DNA from: Fibrobacter sp. UWP2
Lineage (GTDB): Bacteria > Fibrobacterota > Fibrobacteria > Fibrobacterales > Fibrobacteraceae
NCBI RefSeq assembly: GCF_900141705.1
Contig: NZ_FQYM01000016.1
Span: 1-64,000, forward strand
DNA length: 64,000 nt
Direction: 5' to 3'
A program made the translations under genes and the position numbers. The notes beneath the pieces are model-generated. The model saw only the letters and a list, made by a program, of their open reading frames with translations. It had not been told where the DNA came from and made no database searches. Shown in pieces: positions 1-8,020 of the stretch (positions are counted from its first letter, which is position 1; each line of letters opens with the position of its first letter).

Positions 1-135
1 CGCTACAAGCAGCTCACCCGTAACAATCCGGAAGTGGCTAGAAAGCTCGCTGACGACCTTCAGAAGGAAGTGGACGCCCGCTACGCATTCTATGACGCCA
101 TGAGCAAGGACACCGAAGGTCTGATTAGCCTGTAA
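1..135 (+). CDS. C-terminal end of a probable pyruvate:ferredoxin (flavodoxin) oxidoreductase, partial
   Basis: Only the last 44 codons are in the window; the frame is open from base 1 to a TAA at 133-135. The visible tail begins RYKQLTRNNPEVARKL and ends GLISL. It resembles the short helical C-terminus of NifJ-type pyruvate:ferredoxin oxidoreductases, where a run like NPExAxxL is followed by a DVDxRW-like stretch. That enzyme converts pyruvate and CoA to acetyl-CoA and CO2 with reduction of ferredoxin and is central in fermenting anaerobes. The assignment rests on a short tail with no catalytic motif in view, so it is tentative. A strong terminator follows 20 bases later. Confidence 0.55.
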   Translation, partial: RYKQLTRNNPEVARKLADDLQKEVDARYAFYDAMSKDTEGLISL

Positions 136-154
136 TCGGTTGACAACCAATTAA

Positions 155-189
155 AACACCCCGTCACCAAAAGTGGCGGGGTGTTTTTT
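155..189 (+). terminator. Rho-independent terminator after the leftmost gene
   Basis: A 13-bp stem with one T:G wobble (arms 155-167 and 173-185), a CAAAA loop and a T run to 189. It lies just after the partial oxidoreductase and touches the 3' end of the convergent GumN-type gene, so it may serve both directions. Confidence 0.85.
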
Positions 190-1105
190 ACATCTTTTCG
201 ACGGTGTATCCGCGGCGGCGTAGAAGTTCGAGAACGCTCTCTTCCTTCCCTACCAGGTGAGCGGCGCCGACAACGATAAAGACACAGCTATCCTGCTTTA
301 GGAATTCCGAGATTGATTCGGCCATTTTCCTGTTCCGCGAAAAATAGATGCGTTCAACAATTTCGCGTTCCAGCAGTGAATCCGTTTTGTCGCCGAGCGA
401 AAACTCCATTTCCATTGTCGCGGCAAAGAGCGAATCGTCTCCCGCTTTCCAGGCTTCCATGTATCCGGCAATCATCGAATCGAGAATCCCGATTTCATGG
501 AGAACACTCTTCAGGTAGTACATGCCAACAGAATCGTTTGCCCCCATCCCGGCAAGGGCTGCGACTTGCTCTTCCACGGTCTCGAGCGCAATGATTCCCT
601 TGCCCTGCGCATGCGCCTGTTGCAAAAAGTAGACGTCTATTCCAAGCTCCGCGTCTAGCCCGAGGAATTGAATCCCGACGGCCAGCATGGTCATCGCAGC
701 GGCCCAGGGCCTTAGTTTGTCCAAATTTTCGCACGGGATGTTCCATGAACGGCAAAGACTGTCGAGCGGCCCCTTTACGTTGTCCGGCAAAATCCCGGAG
801 AGTGTCCTCCCCTCTTCCAGCGCCGCGAATTTCTGCGACTGCGTGGCGATTTCTGATACAACAGAATCGTTGCTCACGTCGACTTCTACCGCCAGGTGCG
901 AAGACGCCTTGAACGCATTCTCGATGACGGAATCGAGCGGATAGAACGACGGGTCTGCGAAATGGACGCTCCCGAGGAGGAATACGCTGGAATTAGAATC
1001 TGAGACTTTCCAGAGGAAATGCTTGCGCGCCACATGCCCGCTGTCTGAAGAACAAGCCGAAAGCAGCATTGCAAGGCCCGCGACAATTGATATCAGTCTC
1101 GTCAT
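188..1105 (-). CDS. TraB/GumN family lipoprotein
   Basis: The protein has 305 residues when started at the ATG at 1105. This start gives MTRLISIVAGLAMLLSACSS, a clear lipoprotein signal with lipobox LSAC; a longer reading would put extra residues before the signal. The mature part begins with a WKVSDSNSSVFLLGSVHFADPS-like segment (GSxHxxDPSFYPL) and ends with VVGAAHLVGKEESVLELLRRRG. These are the two conserved ends of the TraB/PrgY/GumN fold, proposed in other members to be metallohydrolase-like. The His of GSVHF and of GAAHLVG are retained. It probably acts at the periplasmic face of a membrane. No operon partner is evident, and the substrate is unknown. Confidence 0.85.
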   Translation of the reverse strand: MTRLISIVAGLAMLLSACSSDSGHVARKHFLWKVSDSNSSVFLLGSVHFADPSFYPLDSVIENAFKASSHLAVEVDVSNDSVVSEIATQSQKFAALEEGRTLSGILPDNVKGPLDSLCRSWNIPCENLDKLRPWAAAMTMLAVGIQFLGLDAELGIDVYFLQQAHAQGKGIIALETVEEQVAALAGMGANDSVGMYYLKSVLHEIGILDSMIAGYMEAWKAGDDSLFAATMEMEFSLGDKTDSLLEREIVERIYFSRNRKMAESISEFLKQDSCVFIVVGAAHLVGKEESVLELLRRRGYTVEKM

Positions 1106-1114
1106 GCGGTAAAT

Positions 1115-1154
1115 ATAAAAAAAGCCGATGGTGAGTAGCATGCACCATCGGCTT
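1115..1154 (-). terminator. Terminator after the PAS-domain operon
   Basis: A 12-bp perfect stem AAGCCGATGGTG (1122-1133) pairs with 1143-1154 around a 9-base loop. Read on the minus strand it is followed by a T run, so it ends transcription coming from the PAS gene at 1190. Confidence 0.85.
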
Positions 1155-1189
1155 GATGTTCTATGATGAGTTTCTTTGAACCAGACGGA

Positions 1190-1696
1190 CTACACGTTGG
1201 CGGCCGCCTTCAAATTGAACGCCTCCGGGTAGGCCTTGGCGGCACAACCGTCACAAAGCACGCGCATGCGGGTCTCGGCGAGCGAGTTCACGCGCATCTG
1301 GCAATTGCAATGGGCGCATTTGGTCATAAACACCACAGTGCGGGTCGATTCTTCGTGAATCTCGGGCACCTTAGTCTCGCCCATGCGGGAGACGTAACTG
1401 CGGAAGGTCACGTGCCCCTCGGCATCCTGCAATATTTCGCGGGTGATTTCGCACTTGAAGCTACGCCCCTTGCGGTTGCGCATGCGTGCCACAAAGTGGT
1501 GCTGCGTCATGTCGTCGCAGTTGCGGAACAGTTCCCACTCCTCTCGGTGACGGTAAAAGTCGGTGATGTAGTGCCACACGATTTCGGCTTCGCTGTAGCC
1601 GAACATGCGGCAAAAACGACGGTTGCCCGAGATAATTCGGCCATGCTGGTTGACTTCGAAGCAGGCGATATCGAGGTTGTTTTTCAAGTCAATCAT
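1190..1696 (-). CDS. PAS-domain protein with a C-terminal four-cysteine zinc-binding motif
   Basis: The protein has 168 residues. Residues about 5-105 form a PAS fold, with typical NRRFCRMFGYSEAEI and a PAC-like end (EITREILQDAEGHV). A short C-terminal segment holds two cysteine pairs (CAHCNC and CDGC, roughly residues 130-153), which looks like a small zinc ribbon. There is no kinase, GGDEF or HTH output domain, so it would act by protein contact or as a lone sensor. Its ATG overlaps the TGA of the upstream LamG lipoprotein gene by four bases (ATGA), so the two are probably translationally coupled. No membrane segment is visible; it is probably cytoplasmic. The sensed signal is unknown. Confidence 0.8.
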   Translation of the reverse strand: MIDLKNNLDIACFEVNQHGRIISGNRRFCRMFGYSEAEIVWHYITDFYRHREEWELFRNCDDMTQHHFVARMRNRKGRSFKCEITREILQDAEGHVTFRSYVSRMGETKVPEIHEESTRTVVFMTKCAHCNCQMRVNSLAETRMRVLCDGCAAKAYPEAFNLKAAANV

Positions 1697-3216
1697 TGTG
1701 CACCTCCCTTGAGATAGTAGCGGTACTGCACGTCGGATGCCGTAAGGGCCTTGACGCCGAACCGTACATCATCGAGTTTTAGGTTGATTGCTTCTTTGCC
1801 GAAGAAAATCGACTCCGAAGAAACACCGATTTTTTCCACTTCCACGGTCCTGGTGGCGGCCAAAGCGCCGTCCAAATACAGGCTCAGGCGTTTGCCGTCA
1901 AAGACCGCAGTCACGTACACCCATTTCCCAAATTCCACTTTACGCTTCGACACCACGGCGCTATTGCAAGAGAGCGTGTCTCCCAAACCGTCGGCGAAGA
2001 AGAAGGCGAATACCGGTTCCCCTTCTACACCGCACTCGTCTTTAACCAAGGCGAAACTGAACACGTCCTGGTCGGCGTCGGAACCGAACCCGAGCTTGCC
2101 CACGATGTTTTTGCGGTAGGCGGAATCATTCGTCAAAACGCTGTCTATCTCGACCCAGGCCTCGAACACGAATTCGGTCGCGCTGTCGAGGAGTCCACGG
2201 TCATTCTCGATGACGCCATACTGGTTTGCGTCCTTGAGCACGAGAGCGGAATTCTCGACACCTTCGCCGAGAGTAGCGCCACCGTAAACCAGCAGCCCCT
2301 CGGTCCAGCCACGCACATCGCCGACGCTTGCAGGCTTGACCGTCGTGTTGAGGTAGTCCATGCTGAACCAGCTGCGGAGCCCGTACTCGCTGGAGAGAGG
2401 GAACTGCAACGTTTTGGCGTCCTGCACGGCGCTGACCATGGAACCATTGTCAACGCCAAGGGAGACCTCTTTATATGCATAAACCGGCATTTTCCCCTCG
2501 CTCCCCTTGGGGAAATCCTCGACAGGCATTTCGGTTTCCACTTCAGAGATGCTGTCAATCTGTTCCTTGAACATGTCGGAATCGTAAAGTTCCCTAGGAA
2601 GCGGGCCAATGAAGTTGACAGAATCCTCGCCCACCTCGACCATGTATACCACGTCGGTAAAGTGCATAGGATCCGGGGACTTGGCGATTATAGGCACAAT
2701 GCCCGTGGGCACGTTCTCGATGCTGAATTCGCCATCGTCACCAGTCATGACTTTCCAATTGGAGCCCGGGATGTAGACCGAGACGCCAGCGGCACTGGTG
2801 TCGGGACGCAGGTTGAACATGCCCTTGATGTTTCCCACCTTGGCGAGCGTCGCCGAAACTTCAATTTCGGAACCGTCGTATTCTACCGTCTGGTAAAACG
2901 CGCTGGAATCGGTCTGGGCGCTCAAACCGTAGCGACCCGTGAGCGAAAGCTTCATGCCGAACTTTCCCTCTTCGTCGGTGGTATCGGTAAGCACGACCGT
3001 GTCGACTTTAAAATAACGGGCAGAAATACGGGCGCCCACCACGGCGTCGCCGTTGCCGTCGACCAGAATGCCGGCGAGCGTATTCTCTTCTTCGCTCACG
3101 CCACCGCCCACTTCGCGGCCACCCTCGGAACAGGCGAGCATCAACAAGCCCGCCGCAACCGCCACGGCACCGGCCATGGCAAACGGGGCTACCTGATTCA
3201 AAAACAACTTATTCAT
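1693..3216 (-). CDS. LamG-domain lipoprotein with a carboxypeptidase-regulatory-like domain
   Basis: The protein has 507 residues. A signal ending in the lipobox LLMLAC (Cys about 29) predicts lipid anchoring. Residues about 45-115 (TLAGILVDGNGDAVVGARIS) look like a carboxypeptidase-regulatory-like beta-sandwich, and a second such unit follows at about 128-190. Residues about 285-500 are a LamG/concanavalin-A-like jelly roll, with typical FVFEAWVEID and GKWVYVTAVFDGKRLSLYLDG strands. This layout suits a cell-surface binding or scaffold protein; no catalytic motif is seen. Its start lies inside the end of the TIGR02147 gene (8-base overlap), and its end overlaps the PAS gene, making a three-gene operon. 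Confidence 0.82.
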   Translation of the reverse strand: MNKLFLNQVAPFAMAGAVAVAAGLLMLACSEGGREVGGGVSEEENTLAGILVDGNGDAVVGARISARYFKVDTVVLTDTTDEEGKFGMKLSLTGRYGLSAQTDSSAFYQTVEYDGSEIEVSATLAKVGNIKGMFNLRPDTSAAGVSVYIPGSNWKVMTGDDGEFSIENVPTGIVPIIAKSPDPMHFTDVVYMVEVGEDSVNFIGPLPRELYDSDMFKEQIDSISEVETEMPVEDFPKGSEGKMPVYAYKEVSLGVDNGSMVSAVQDAKTLQFPLSSEYGLRSWFSMDYLNTTVKPASVGDVRGWTEGLLVYGGATLGEGVENSALVLKDANQYGVIENDRGLLDSATEFVFEAWVEIDSVLTNDSAYRKNIVGKLGFGSDADQDVFSFALVKDECGVEGEPVFAFFFADGLGDTLSCNSAVVSKRKVEFGKWVYVTAVFDGKRLSLYLDGALAATRTVEVEKIGVSSESIFFGKEAINLKLDDVRFGVKALTASDVQYRYYLKGGAQ

Positions 3217-4045
3217 GTTCGCCCCCCTTGAATTCCTTGGTCAGCGGGAAGAGCTGAACATTCAAACGGTATACTCGGCTCTCGTCGGTATCTTCCATCA
3301 CAATGGAACTCACGCGGCGGCGGAAGTCCTGGATCTCTTGCGTAATGCGGTAATAGGCGGTCTCCGAAATGCCGATAGTGAGGCCCGAGATGTCGCGTTC
3401 TTTCACCGGGATCTCGTCGAGGGCACGCACAGCGAGCTCGCCCATTTGGCGATGCATTTCGCGTACCGAGAGGCTCGCCACCTCAAGGTTGCCAGTGGTC
3501 ACGGACTTTTGCGCCTGTACATAGTTGCCCTGGGCATCCTTGCCGAGGAGCCCCACCTTTTGGAGCAGGGCGAGCGCCTTCTTGACCTCGGCGGTCTGCG
3601 TATCGAAAGCGAGGTTATCCGCCAGCTTGGCCGGGGTTACCCCCTTGAGTTGCGGCGCCATCTCGCGCACCACCGGGTTTACCCACGATTCGTAATAGTC
3701 GTACTGATCCTCGCCCACCAGCGCCATGGAGTTCTCCTTGGCAAGGCCGCGCATTTCCTTGAACGCTGCCTTCTTTTTGGACGAGTCCTTCTCTTGGTTA
3801 AAATTGACGAGGGCGCGGAAGTACTGCAGGTCCACACCCACCAGTCCTATAGCAGACGCTACGCGTTCCACGCCCACGTCGCTCAGATTCGACTTGCCGT
3901 CGCAAACCAGCTTGAGGAACACCGGCGAAGAATACCCTGCCGCCTTGGCGAAGTCACGCCACGTAAACCCCGAGCGGAGTTTGCGTTCGGCATAAAAGTC
4001 GCGCATAAAAAGGCGAAAGTTCTGATATTCCATTACCGGTTTCAT
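3209..4045 (-). CDS. TIGR02147 family (DUF4423-containing) putative regulator
   Basis: The protein has 278 residues. It opens with YQNFRLFMRDFYAERK and FTWRDFAKAAGYSSPVFLKLV, the hallmark N-terminus of TIGR02147 proteins. This is a paralogous family first defined in Fibrobacter succinogenes, with an HTH-like N-terminal half and a DUF4423 C-terminal half. No signal peptide is seen, so it is cytoplasmic. In this family the gene often precedes a surface or lipoprotein gene, as it does here; I infer local control of the LamG lipoprotein and PAS genes downstream. The 188-bp spacer upstream is A/T-rich and probably holds the operon promoter. The DNA target is unknown. Confidence 0.88.
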   Translation of the reverse strand: MKPVMEYQNFRLFMRDFYAERKLRSGFTWRDFAKAAGYSSPVFLKLVCDGKSNLSDVGVERVASAIGLVGVDLQYFRALVNFNQEKDSSKKKAAFKEMRGLAKENSMALVGEDQYDYYESWVNPVVREMAPQLKGVTPAKLADNLAFDTQTAEVKKALALLQKVGLLGKDAQGNYVQAQKSVTTGNLEVASLSVREMHRQMGELAVRALDEIPVKERDISGLTIGISETAYYRITQEIQDFRRRVSSIVMEDTDESRVYRLNVQLFPLTKEFKGGEHE

Positions 4046-4233
4046 GATACTCTTAATATATATCGTTTTTCAGCAAAAGTCAATAACAAATGATACAAAA
4101 AGTTTGATTTTCTACTAAAATCGTCATTTTTTATGCACAGGTGCTTGTTTTTGGAAGAATTTCAAGATACAAGTGGTGCAAAATCCAATGATACACCACA
4201 CGGGAATATTACATGCCGGAGGGTATTTGGGGG

Positions 4234-5856
4234 CTAGAGTTCCTTAACGACCATAATCCCACCCTTCTCGAGCTTGGGATACTGGCGCATGCCTTCGCCG
4301 CCCTTGCCGCTGTCGAGGACCTGTTCGAGATCCCCGCTCACATTGTAAAGGCGAAGTTCCCACGGGCCATTGGGGGCATTAAAGTAGCCGGAGTTCTTTT
4401 GCACGTTGCGCTGGAACGTGCGGTTCAAGCGGTCCGCGACGCTCCTCGCCTGCACCATGCTGATGTCGGAGAGCATCCACGATATTGGCGACCCGCCCAT
4501 GTCGAATATGAGCAGCGCCTCCATGTCGGTTTCTTCTTTCATGGTGAACTTCCAACTGAAGTTCTGCCAGCTGGTGCTCAAGTCCAAGATACGGCCGTTG
4601 GCGTACGGGGTATAGACATCGGAATCGCGCTTGATGTTCACATTGAGCGTGCGGGGCTTGTCAGCCTTGGCTCGCATACTAAAGATGTAGGTCACGCCGT
4701 TGCGCAAAGAGATGTGTTGCTTGAACTGCAGACCCCACGTCTCCTTGCCCGCCTGCTTGATATCAAAGCGGACTTCGCCGTTTGTGACGCTCACGCTCGC
4801 CTTGCCGCCCCAAAAATCGGTGGTCCAGCTCTCTAGCGGGTTTTCGGCGCTAAAGTCTCCGTTCAAAATCACGTTGGAGCCGCTGCCCTGCGAGCCGGTG
4901 GTAAAATCCTTGTTCTGGATAAAATTCGGAATGACACTCGTGTTCTGGATGCCGAGCGGGCTGTCGACCGACACTTCCTTGCCCCAGCCCACAAGCGTGT
5001 TGTAGGAGCCGTGCTCCGTCATGTCCATGTCGGGGCTATCGAAGTTGCCCGGGCCCCAGCTCCAGCAGAGCCAACCAATGCTCAGGCGTTCGCACTCGCT
5101 CATAATGTGGCGGTACGGGATCTCCCTGGCGCCGCCCACGGCCACGGGCGCAAACTCGCCCACGATGAGCGGAAGGTTGAGTTCGACGGACTTTTCGAGG
5201 CAGGCGGTCACGCGCTCGGCGACAGTGGCAAAGCCCGTCGTAGCGGCATCGTGGCGTTCGCTAGGCCACCACATATGGATTGAGAAAAGCAGATTGTGCT
5301 CGGGGTCGGCCTGCAAAAGGAGCGGACCCACATCGAGCAGGTTCTTTTCGCTTTGGCCCCAGTTGTCGGCATCAATCATGATGGGCACGCGGATTCCCGC
5401 GGCGCGCATCTTGGTCACAATGATGTTGTAGGTGTTAAAGAACTCGTCGGAGGGCATCTCTTGCGAGCCAGGCTCGTTACCCACGTTGATGATGAGGTAC
5501 TCCTGGTGGTTCGCTATCATCTGGAGGGTCTCGTCGCGAAGCCAAAATTCAACGGCATCCGAAAGGCGTTCCCAGTTGCCCGTGGTGTCGTGGATTTCGG
5601 GAATCGGGATCATGTTGTTCGCGATGCAGAGCCCGATAATGCCGTCAAGGTCGCTCACGCGGCCACGGGTGTTCCACACAATGCGAACGCAGTTGGCGCC
5701 CGTCTTTGCGATTTCGGGAATGGTTTTGCCCTCGCGGTCAGTCCAGATGAACATGTGGTTGATGCCGCGCAGCACCACCTTCTCGTTGTCCTTGGTATAG
5801 AGAAAACGATCCTGTACAAAGAACCCCGGCTTGACATTGGCAAAATTCATACCCAT
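4234..5856 (-). CDS. Glycoside hydrolase family 5 enzyme with a carbohydrate-binding module, lacking a signal peptide
   Basis: The protein has 540 residues from the ATG at 5856, which sits 10 bases after AGG. Residues about 10-280 are a GH5 TIM barrel: acid/base Glu128 in NVGNEP and nucleophile Glu234 in LIVGEF. Residues about 320-465 resemble a CBM4/CBM_4_9-type beta-sandwich (ILNGDFSAENPLESW start). The last ~70 residues (WELRLYNVSGDLEQVL to IMVVKEL) look like the C-terminal sorting or anchoring domain seen on Fibrobacter and T9SS cargo. It should cut a beta-1,4-glycan (mannan or glucan); the subfamily cannot be told by eye. Oddly, neither this start nor the bases upstream encode a signal peptide. 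Confidence 0.85.
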   Translation of the reverse strand: MGMNFANVKPGFFVQDRFLYTKDNEKVVLRGINHMFIWTDREGKTIPEIAKTGANCVRIVWNTRGRVSDLDGIIGLCIANNMIPIPEIHDTTGNWERLSDAVEFWLRDETLQMIANHQEYLIINVGNEPGSQEMPSDEFFNTYNIIVTKMRAAGIRVPIMIDADNWGQSEKNLLDVGPLLLQADPEHNLLFSIHMWWPSERHDAATTGFATVAERVTACLEKSVELNLPLIVGEFAPVAVGGAREIPYRHIMSECERLSIGWLCWSWGPGNFDSPDMDMTEHGSYNTLVGWGKEVSVDSPLGIQNTSVIPNFIQNKDFTTGSQGSGSNVILNGDFSAENPLESWTTDFWGGKASVSVTNGEVRFDIKQAGKETWGLQFKQHISLRNGVTYIFSMRAKADKPRTLNVNIKRDSDVYTPYANGRILDLSTSWQNFSWKFTMKEETDMEALLIFDMGGSPISWMLSDISMVQARSVADRLNRTFQRNVQKNSGYFNAPNGPWELRLYNVSGDLEQVLDSGKGGEGMRQYPKLEKGGIMVVKEL

Positions 5857-5970
5857 AACGATTTGCACCTTTTTTTACTGCCTAAAAATACATAAAAAAT
5901 GCAAAATAAGGCGGTTTTGCCTGTTTTTTTTGGATAAAAAGAGCGAATGGAGTTCCTTTTTTGATTTTAC

Positions 5971-6002
5971 AAAAAAAATACCCCTTTTTATTTAAAAAGG
6001 GG
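5971..6002 (-). terminator. Terminator after the pectate lyase gene
   Basis: Nine-base CCCCTTTTT and AAAAAGGGG arms (5981-6002) form a hairpin followed on the minus strand by a long T run (complement of 5971-5979). It separates the pectate lyase gene from the GH5 gene, so the two are not obviously one transcript. Confidence 0.75.
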
Positions 6003-6059
6003 CCCTTTTGAAAAGGAATTTCGTTCACAGCGGAAAACAGAGGGATTCTATCGGTACAG

Positions 6060-7892
6060 TTATTTAATCCAAACCTGGACTGTGTAATTGGCAGGCGGGA
6101 GGGAGTTTTTCAGGTTCAACGAGTTTATCCCAAAATGGACCTTGAGCGTTTGGGAATGCACGAGTCTGCCGTTCAGGTTGTAGACCGAGATGTGAGCCTC
6201 CCCTGCCCGGTTCGCAAAGAGAATGCCGCGGTTGTAGTCGTAGTAAGCTCCGTACGGCAGCCCGCGAGCGAAAGTCTGCGGATTGTCGTCGCCCAATCCA
6301 CCGTCGCCTGGGTTGTTTTCGCCCGAGGGTGAACCCGAACCCGAGCCACTCTCGTCGCCCGAAGCTGTTGAATCCGCCGTCACCAGGACTTCAACGCGTC
6401 CGGTATATTCGGAGCCGTCGTTCCCCTTCACGGTGTACTTGAAGAACGTGAGGCCCTTGAATCCCGCCCGCGGCGTAAAGGTGACCTTGGCACCGTCCAC
6501 CGAGGCCGTGCCCTCGCCCACATCGACCAGCGAATACGTCGGCGAAACGCTCTGGAAACCCAAGGTAATGCTGCGCAAGTCGAACTCGGCGGAGGCGCCC
6601 TGCGGCACCTGCATGTGCATTGCGCCCTTCCAGTTGATATATTTTTCGATGTATGCGTAGCCGTCGCTAGCCTTGGTCATCGCGTCGTCCTTGTCGAGGG
6701 CGTAACCCATCGCAGACTCGAAGTAATCGGGCATGCCGTCGCCATCGGCGTCCGCGGCTTTTTCGCCCGCATGGACTTCGCCCCAGCCGTTGTTGGTCTT
6801 GATTCCCATCGCGCCCACGCTCTTCACGAGCGCACCGGCCGTTCCAAGCGTATTCACCTGGTACCACACCAGCGAATCGATGTCGTCGTACGGGAGCACG
6901 CCGCTCTGCGACGTCACGTAGCGCCACGCACTTGCTGCACTGAGCATCGGGCCATTCGTCGTAAGTTCGCTCCAGGGTTTTGCAAGTTCCTCGCCCACGC
7001 CCTGGTAGTAATAAATATTGGAAGGCCCGCCGTTCAGTTTTCCGTCGCGGTCCGTATCGATCATATTGCCGCTCGCGTAGATGCTCTGATTCTTGTCTAC
7101 CTGGAACCACGGATTACTCCCCTTCGGGCCATAGACAAAGTAATTGTTCACGATGTCGTGATTGAAGTGCGTGCTCGTATGCGTCGTGTAGCCTGCCTCG
7201 AAGTTGTAGAGGATGTTGTTCACGAACACATCGTTGATCTTGTCGAGCGGATTTCGGTTATGCGTATTCACGAAGGCATTGTAGTACCACGCCCAAGTGC
7301 CATCTACCGATTCGATGTGCGCGCCAAATTGTTGGCCGATGGGGTTCGCTATCAGCGAGTTCTGCACCGTAATGCCGGTGACTCGGTAGTCGGCGTTGTC
7401 GGAACTCCCGCCAAAGTTGTTCCACGGGGCAAGTTCCACCGAGCAATGGTCCACAATGATGTTCTTGGAGTCGTAGAGGTTGAGGGCATCGTCTTTTTCG
7501 GAGGCGGTGTTCTCGCCTGGGCGGATTCGCAGATAGCGGATAATCACATTCGACTGCTTGCCCGTGGAGAGCTTGCCCCCGTGAATTGCTATCCCCTCGC
7601 CTGGGGCGGTCTGCCCTGCGATGGTGATGTTGCTCTTGATGGAAACCGCCGTCTTGATGTTGATGATGCCGCCCACGTCAAAGACGACGATGCGGTTGCC
7701 GCTGCTCACCGCATCGCGAAAGCTGCCTTCACCCGAATCGTTCAAGTTGGTGACGTGGTAGACCTTTCCCGCGCGGCCGCCTGTAACCTGGGCGCCAAAG
7801 CCCAAAGCCTCAGGGAATGCGAGCGGCTCGGCAAAAACGGCGAGCGCGCCCATTCCAAACACTGTGCCAAGCACCTTTCCAAACAAACCCAT
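6060..7892 (-). CDS. Secreted polysaccharide lyase family 1 (pectate lyase)
   Basis: The protein has 610 residues with an N-terminal signal peptide (cleavage near AVFA-EPLAF). The mature part starts FPEALGFGAQVTGGRAGKVYHV followed by NLNDSGEGSFRDAV. This is the usual opening of PL1-type bacterial pectate lyases with a right-handed parallel beta-helix. The helix repeats (NIIVDHCSVE, NSLIANPIG, VFVNNILYNFEAGY) run to about residue 330. A bacterial Ig or cadherin-like domain follows at about 420-505, then a Ser/Gly/Asp-rich linker, then a C-terminal beta domain (LPYGAYYDYNRG to YTVQVWIK) of the T9SS-type sorting class. It should cleave polygalacturonate by beta-elimination outside the cell. Confidence 0.88.
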   Translation of the reverse strand: MGLFGKVLGTVFGMGALAVFAEPLAFPEALGFGAQVTGGRAGKVYHVTNLNDSGEGSFRDAVSSGNRIVVFDVGGIINIKTAVSIKSNITIAGQTAPGEGIAIHGGKLSTGKQSNVIIRYLRIRPGENTASEKDDALNLYDSKNIIVDHCSVELAPWNNFGGSSDNADYRVTGITVQNSLIANPIGQQFGAHIESVDGTWAWYYNAFVNTHNRNPLDKINDVFVNNILYNFEAGYTTHTSTHFNHDIVNNYFVYGPKGSNPWFQVDKNQSIYASGNMIDTDRDGKLNGGPSNIYYYQGVGEELAKPWSELTTNGPMLSAASAWRYVTSQSGVLPYDDIDSLVWYQVNTLGTAGALVKSVGAMGIKTNNGWGEVHAGEKAADADGDGMPDYFESAMGYALDKDDAMTKASDGYAYIEKYINWKGAMHMQVPQGASAEFDLRSITLGFQSVSPTYSLVDVGEGTASVDGAKVTFTPRAGFKGLTFFKYTVKGNDGSEYTGRVEVLVTADSTASGDESGSGSGSPSGENNPGDGGLGDDNPQTFARGLPYGAYYDYNRGILFANRAGEAHISVYNLNGRLVHSQTLKVHFGINSLNLKNSLPPANYTVQVWIK

Positions 7893-8020
7893 AAAACCTC
7901 CGTGGCATAAAAAGCCAACACTCTGGGTATAAATATATATAAGAAAAGCTATATAGCAAAAGGGCGCCGCCCATTCCGTAGTCTATGGACAACGCCCCAG
8001 TTCAAAAAAACGTGTAAAAA

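Noticed and set aside
6615-7910. Plus-strand frame of 431 codons
   Set aside because: It is antisense to the pectate lyase gene and rich in Arg/His; no family features.
7961-7999. Terminator after the large surface-protein gene
   Set aside because: GGGCG/CGCCC arms can pair, but the T run is short and the loop long, so support is too weak to list.
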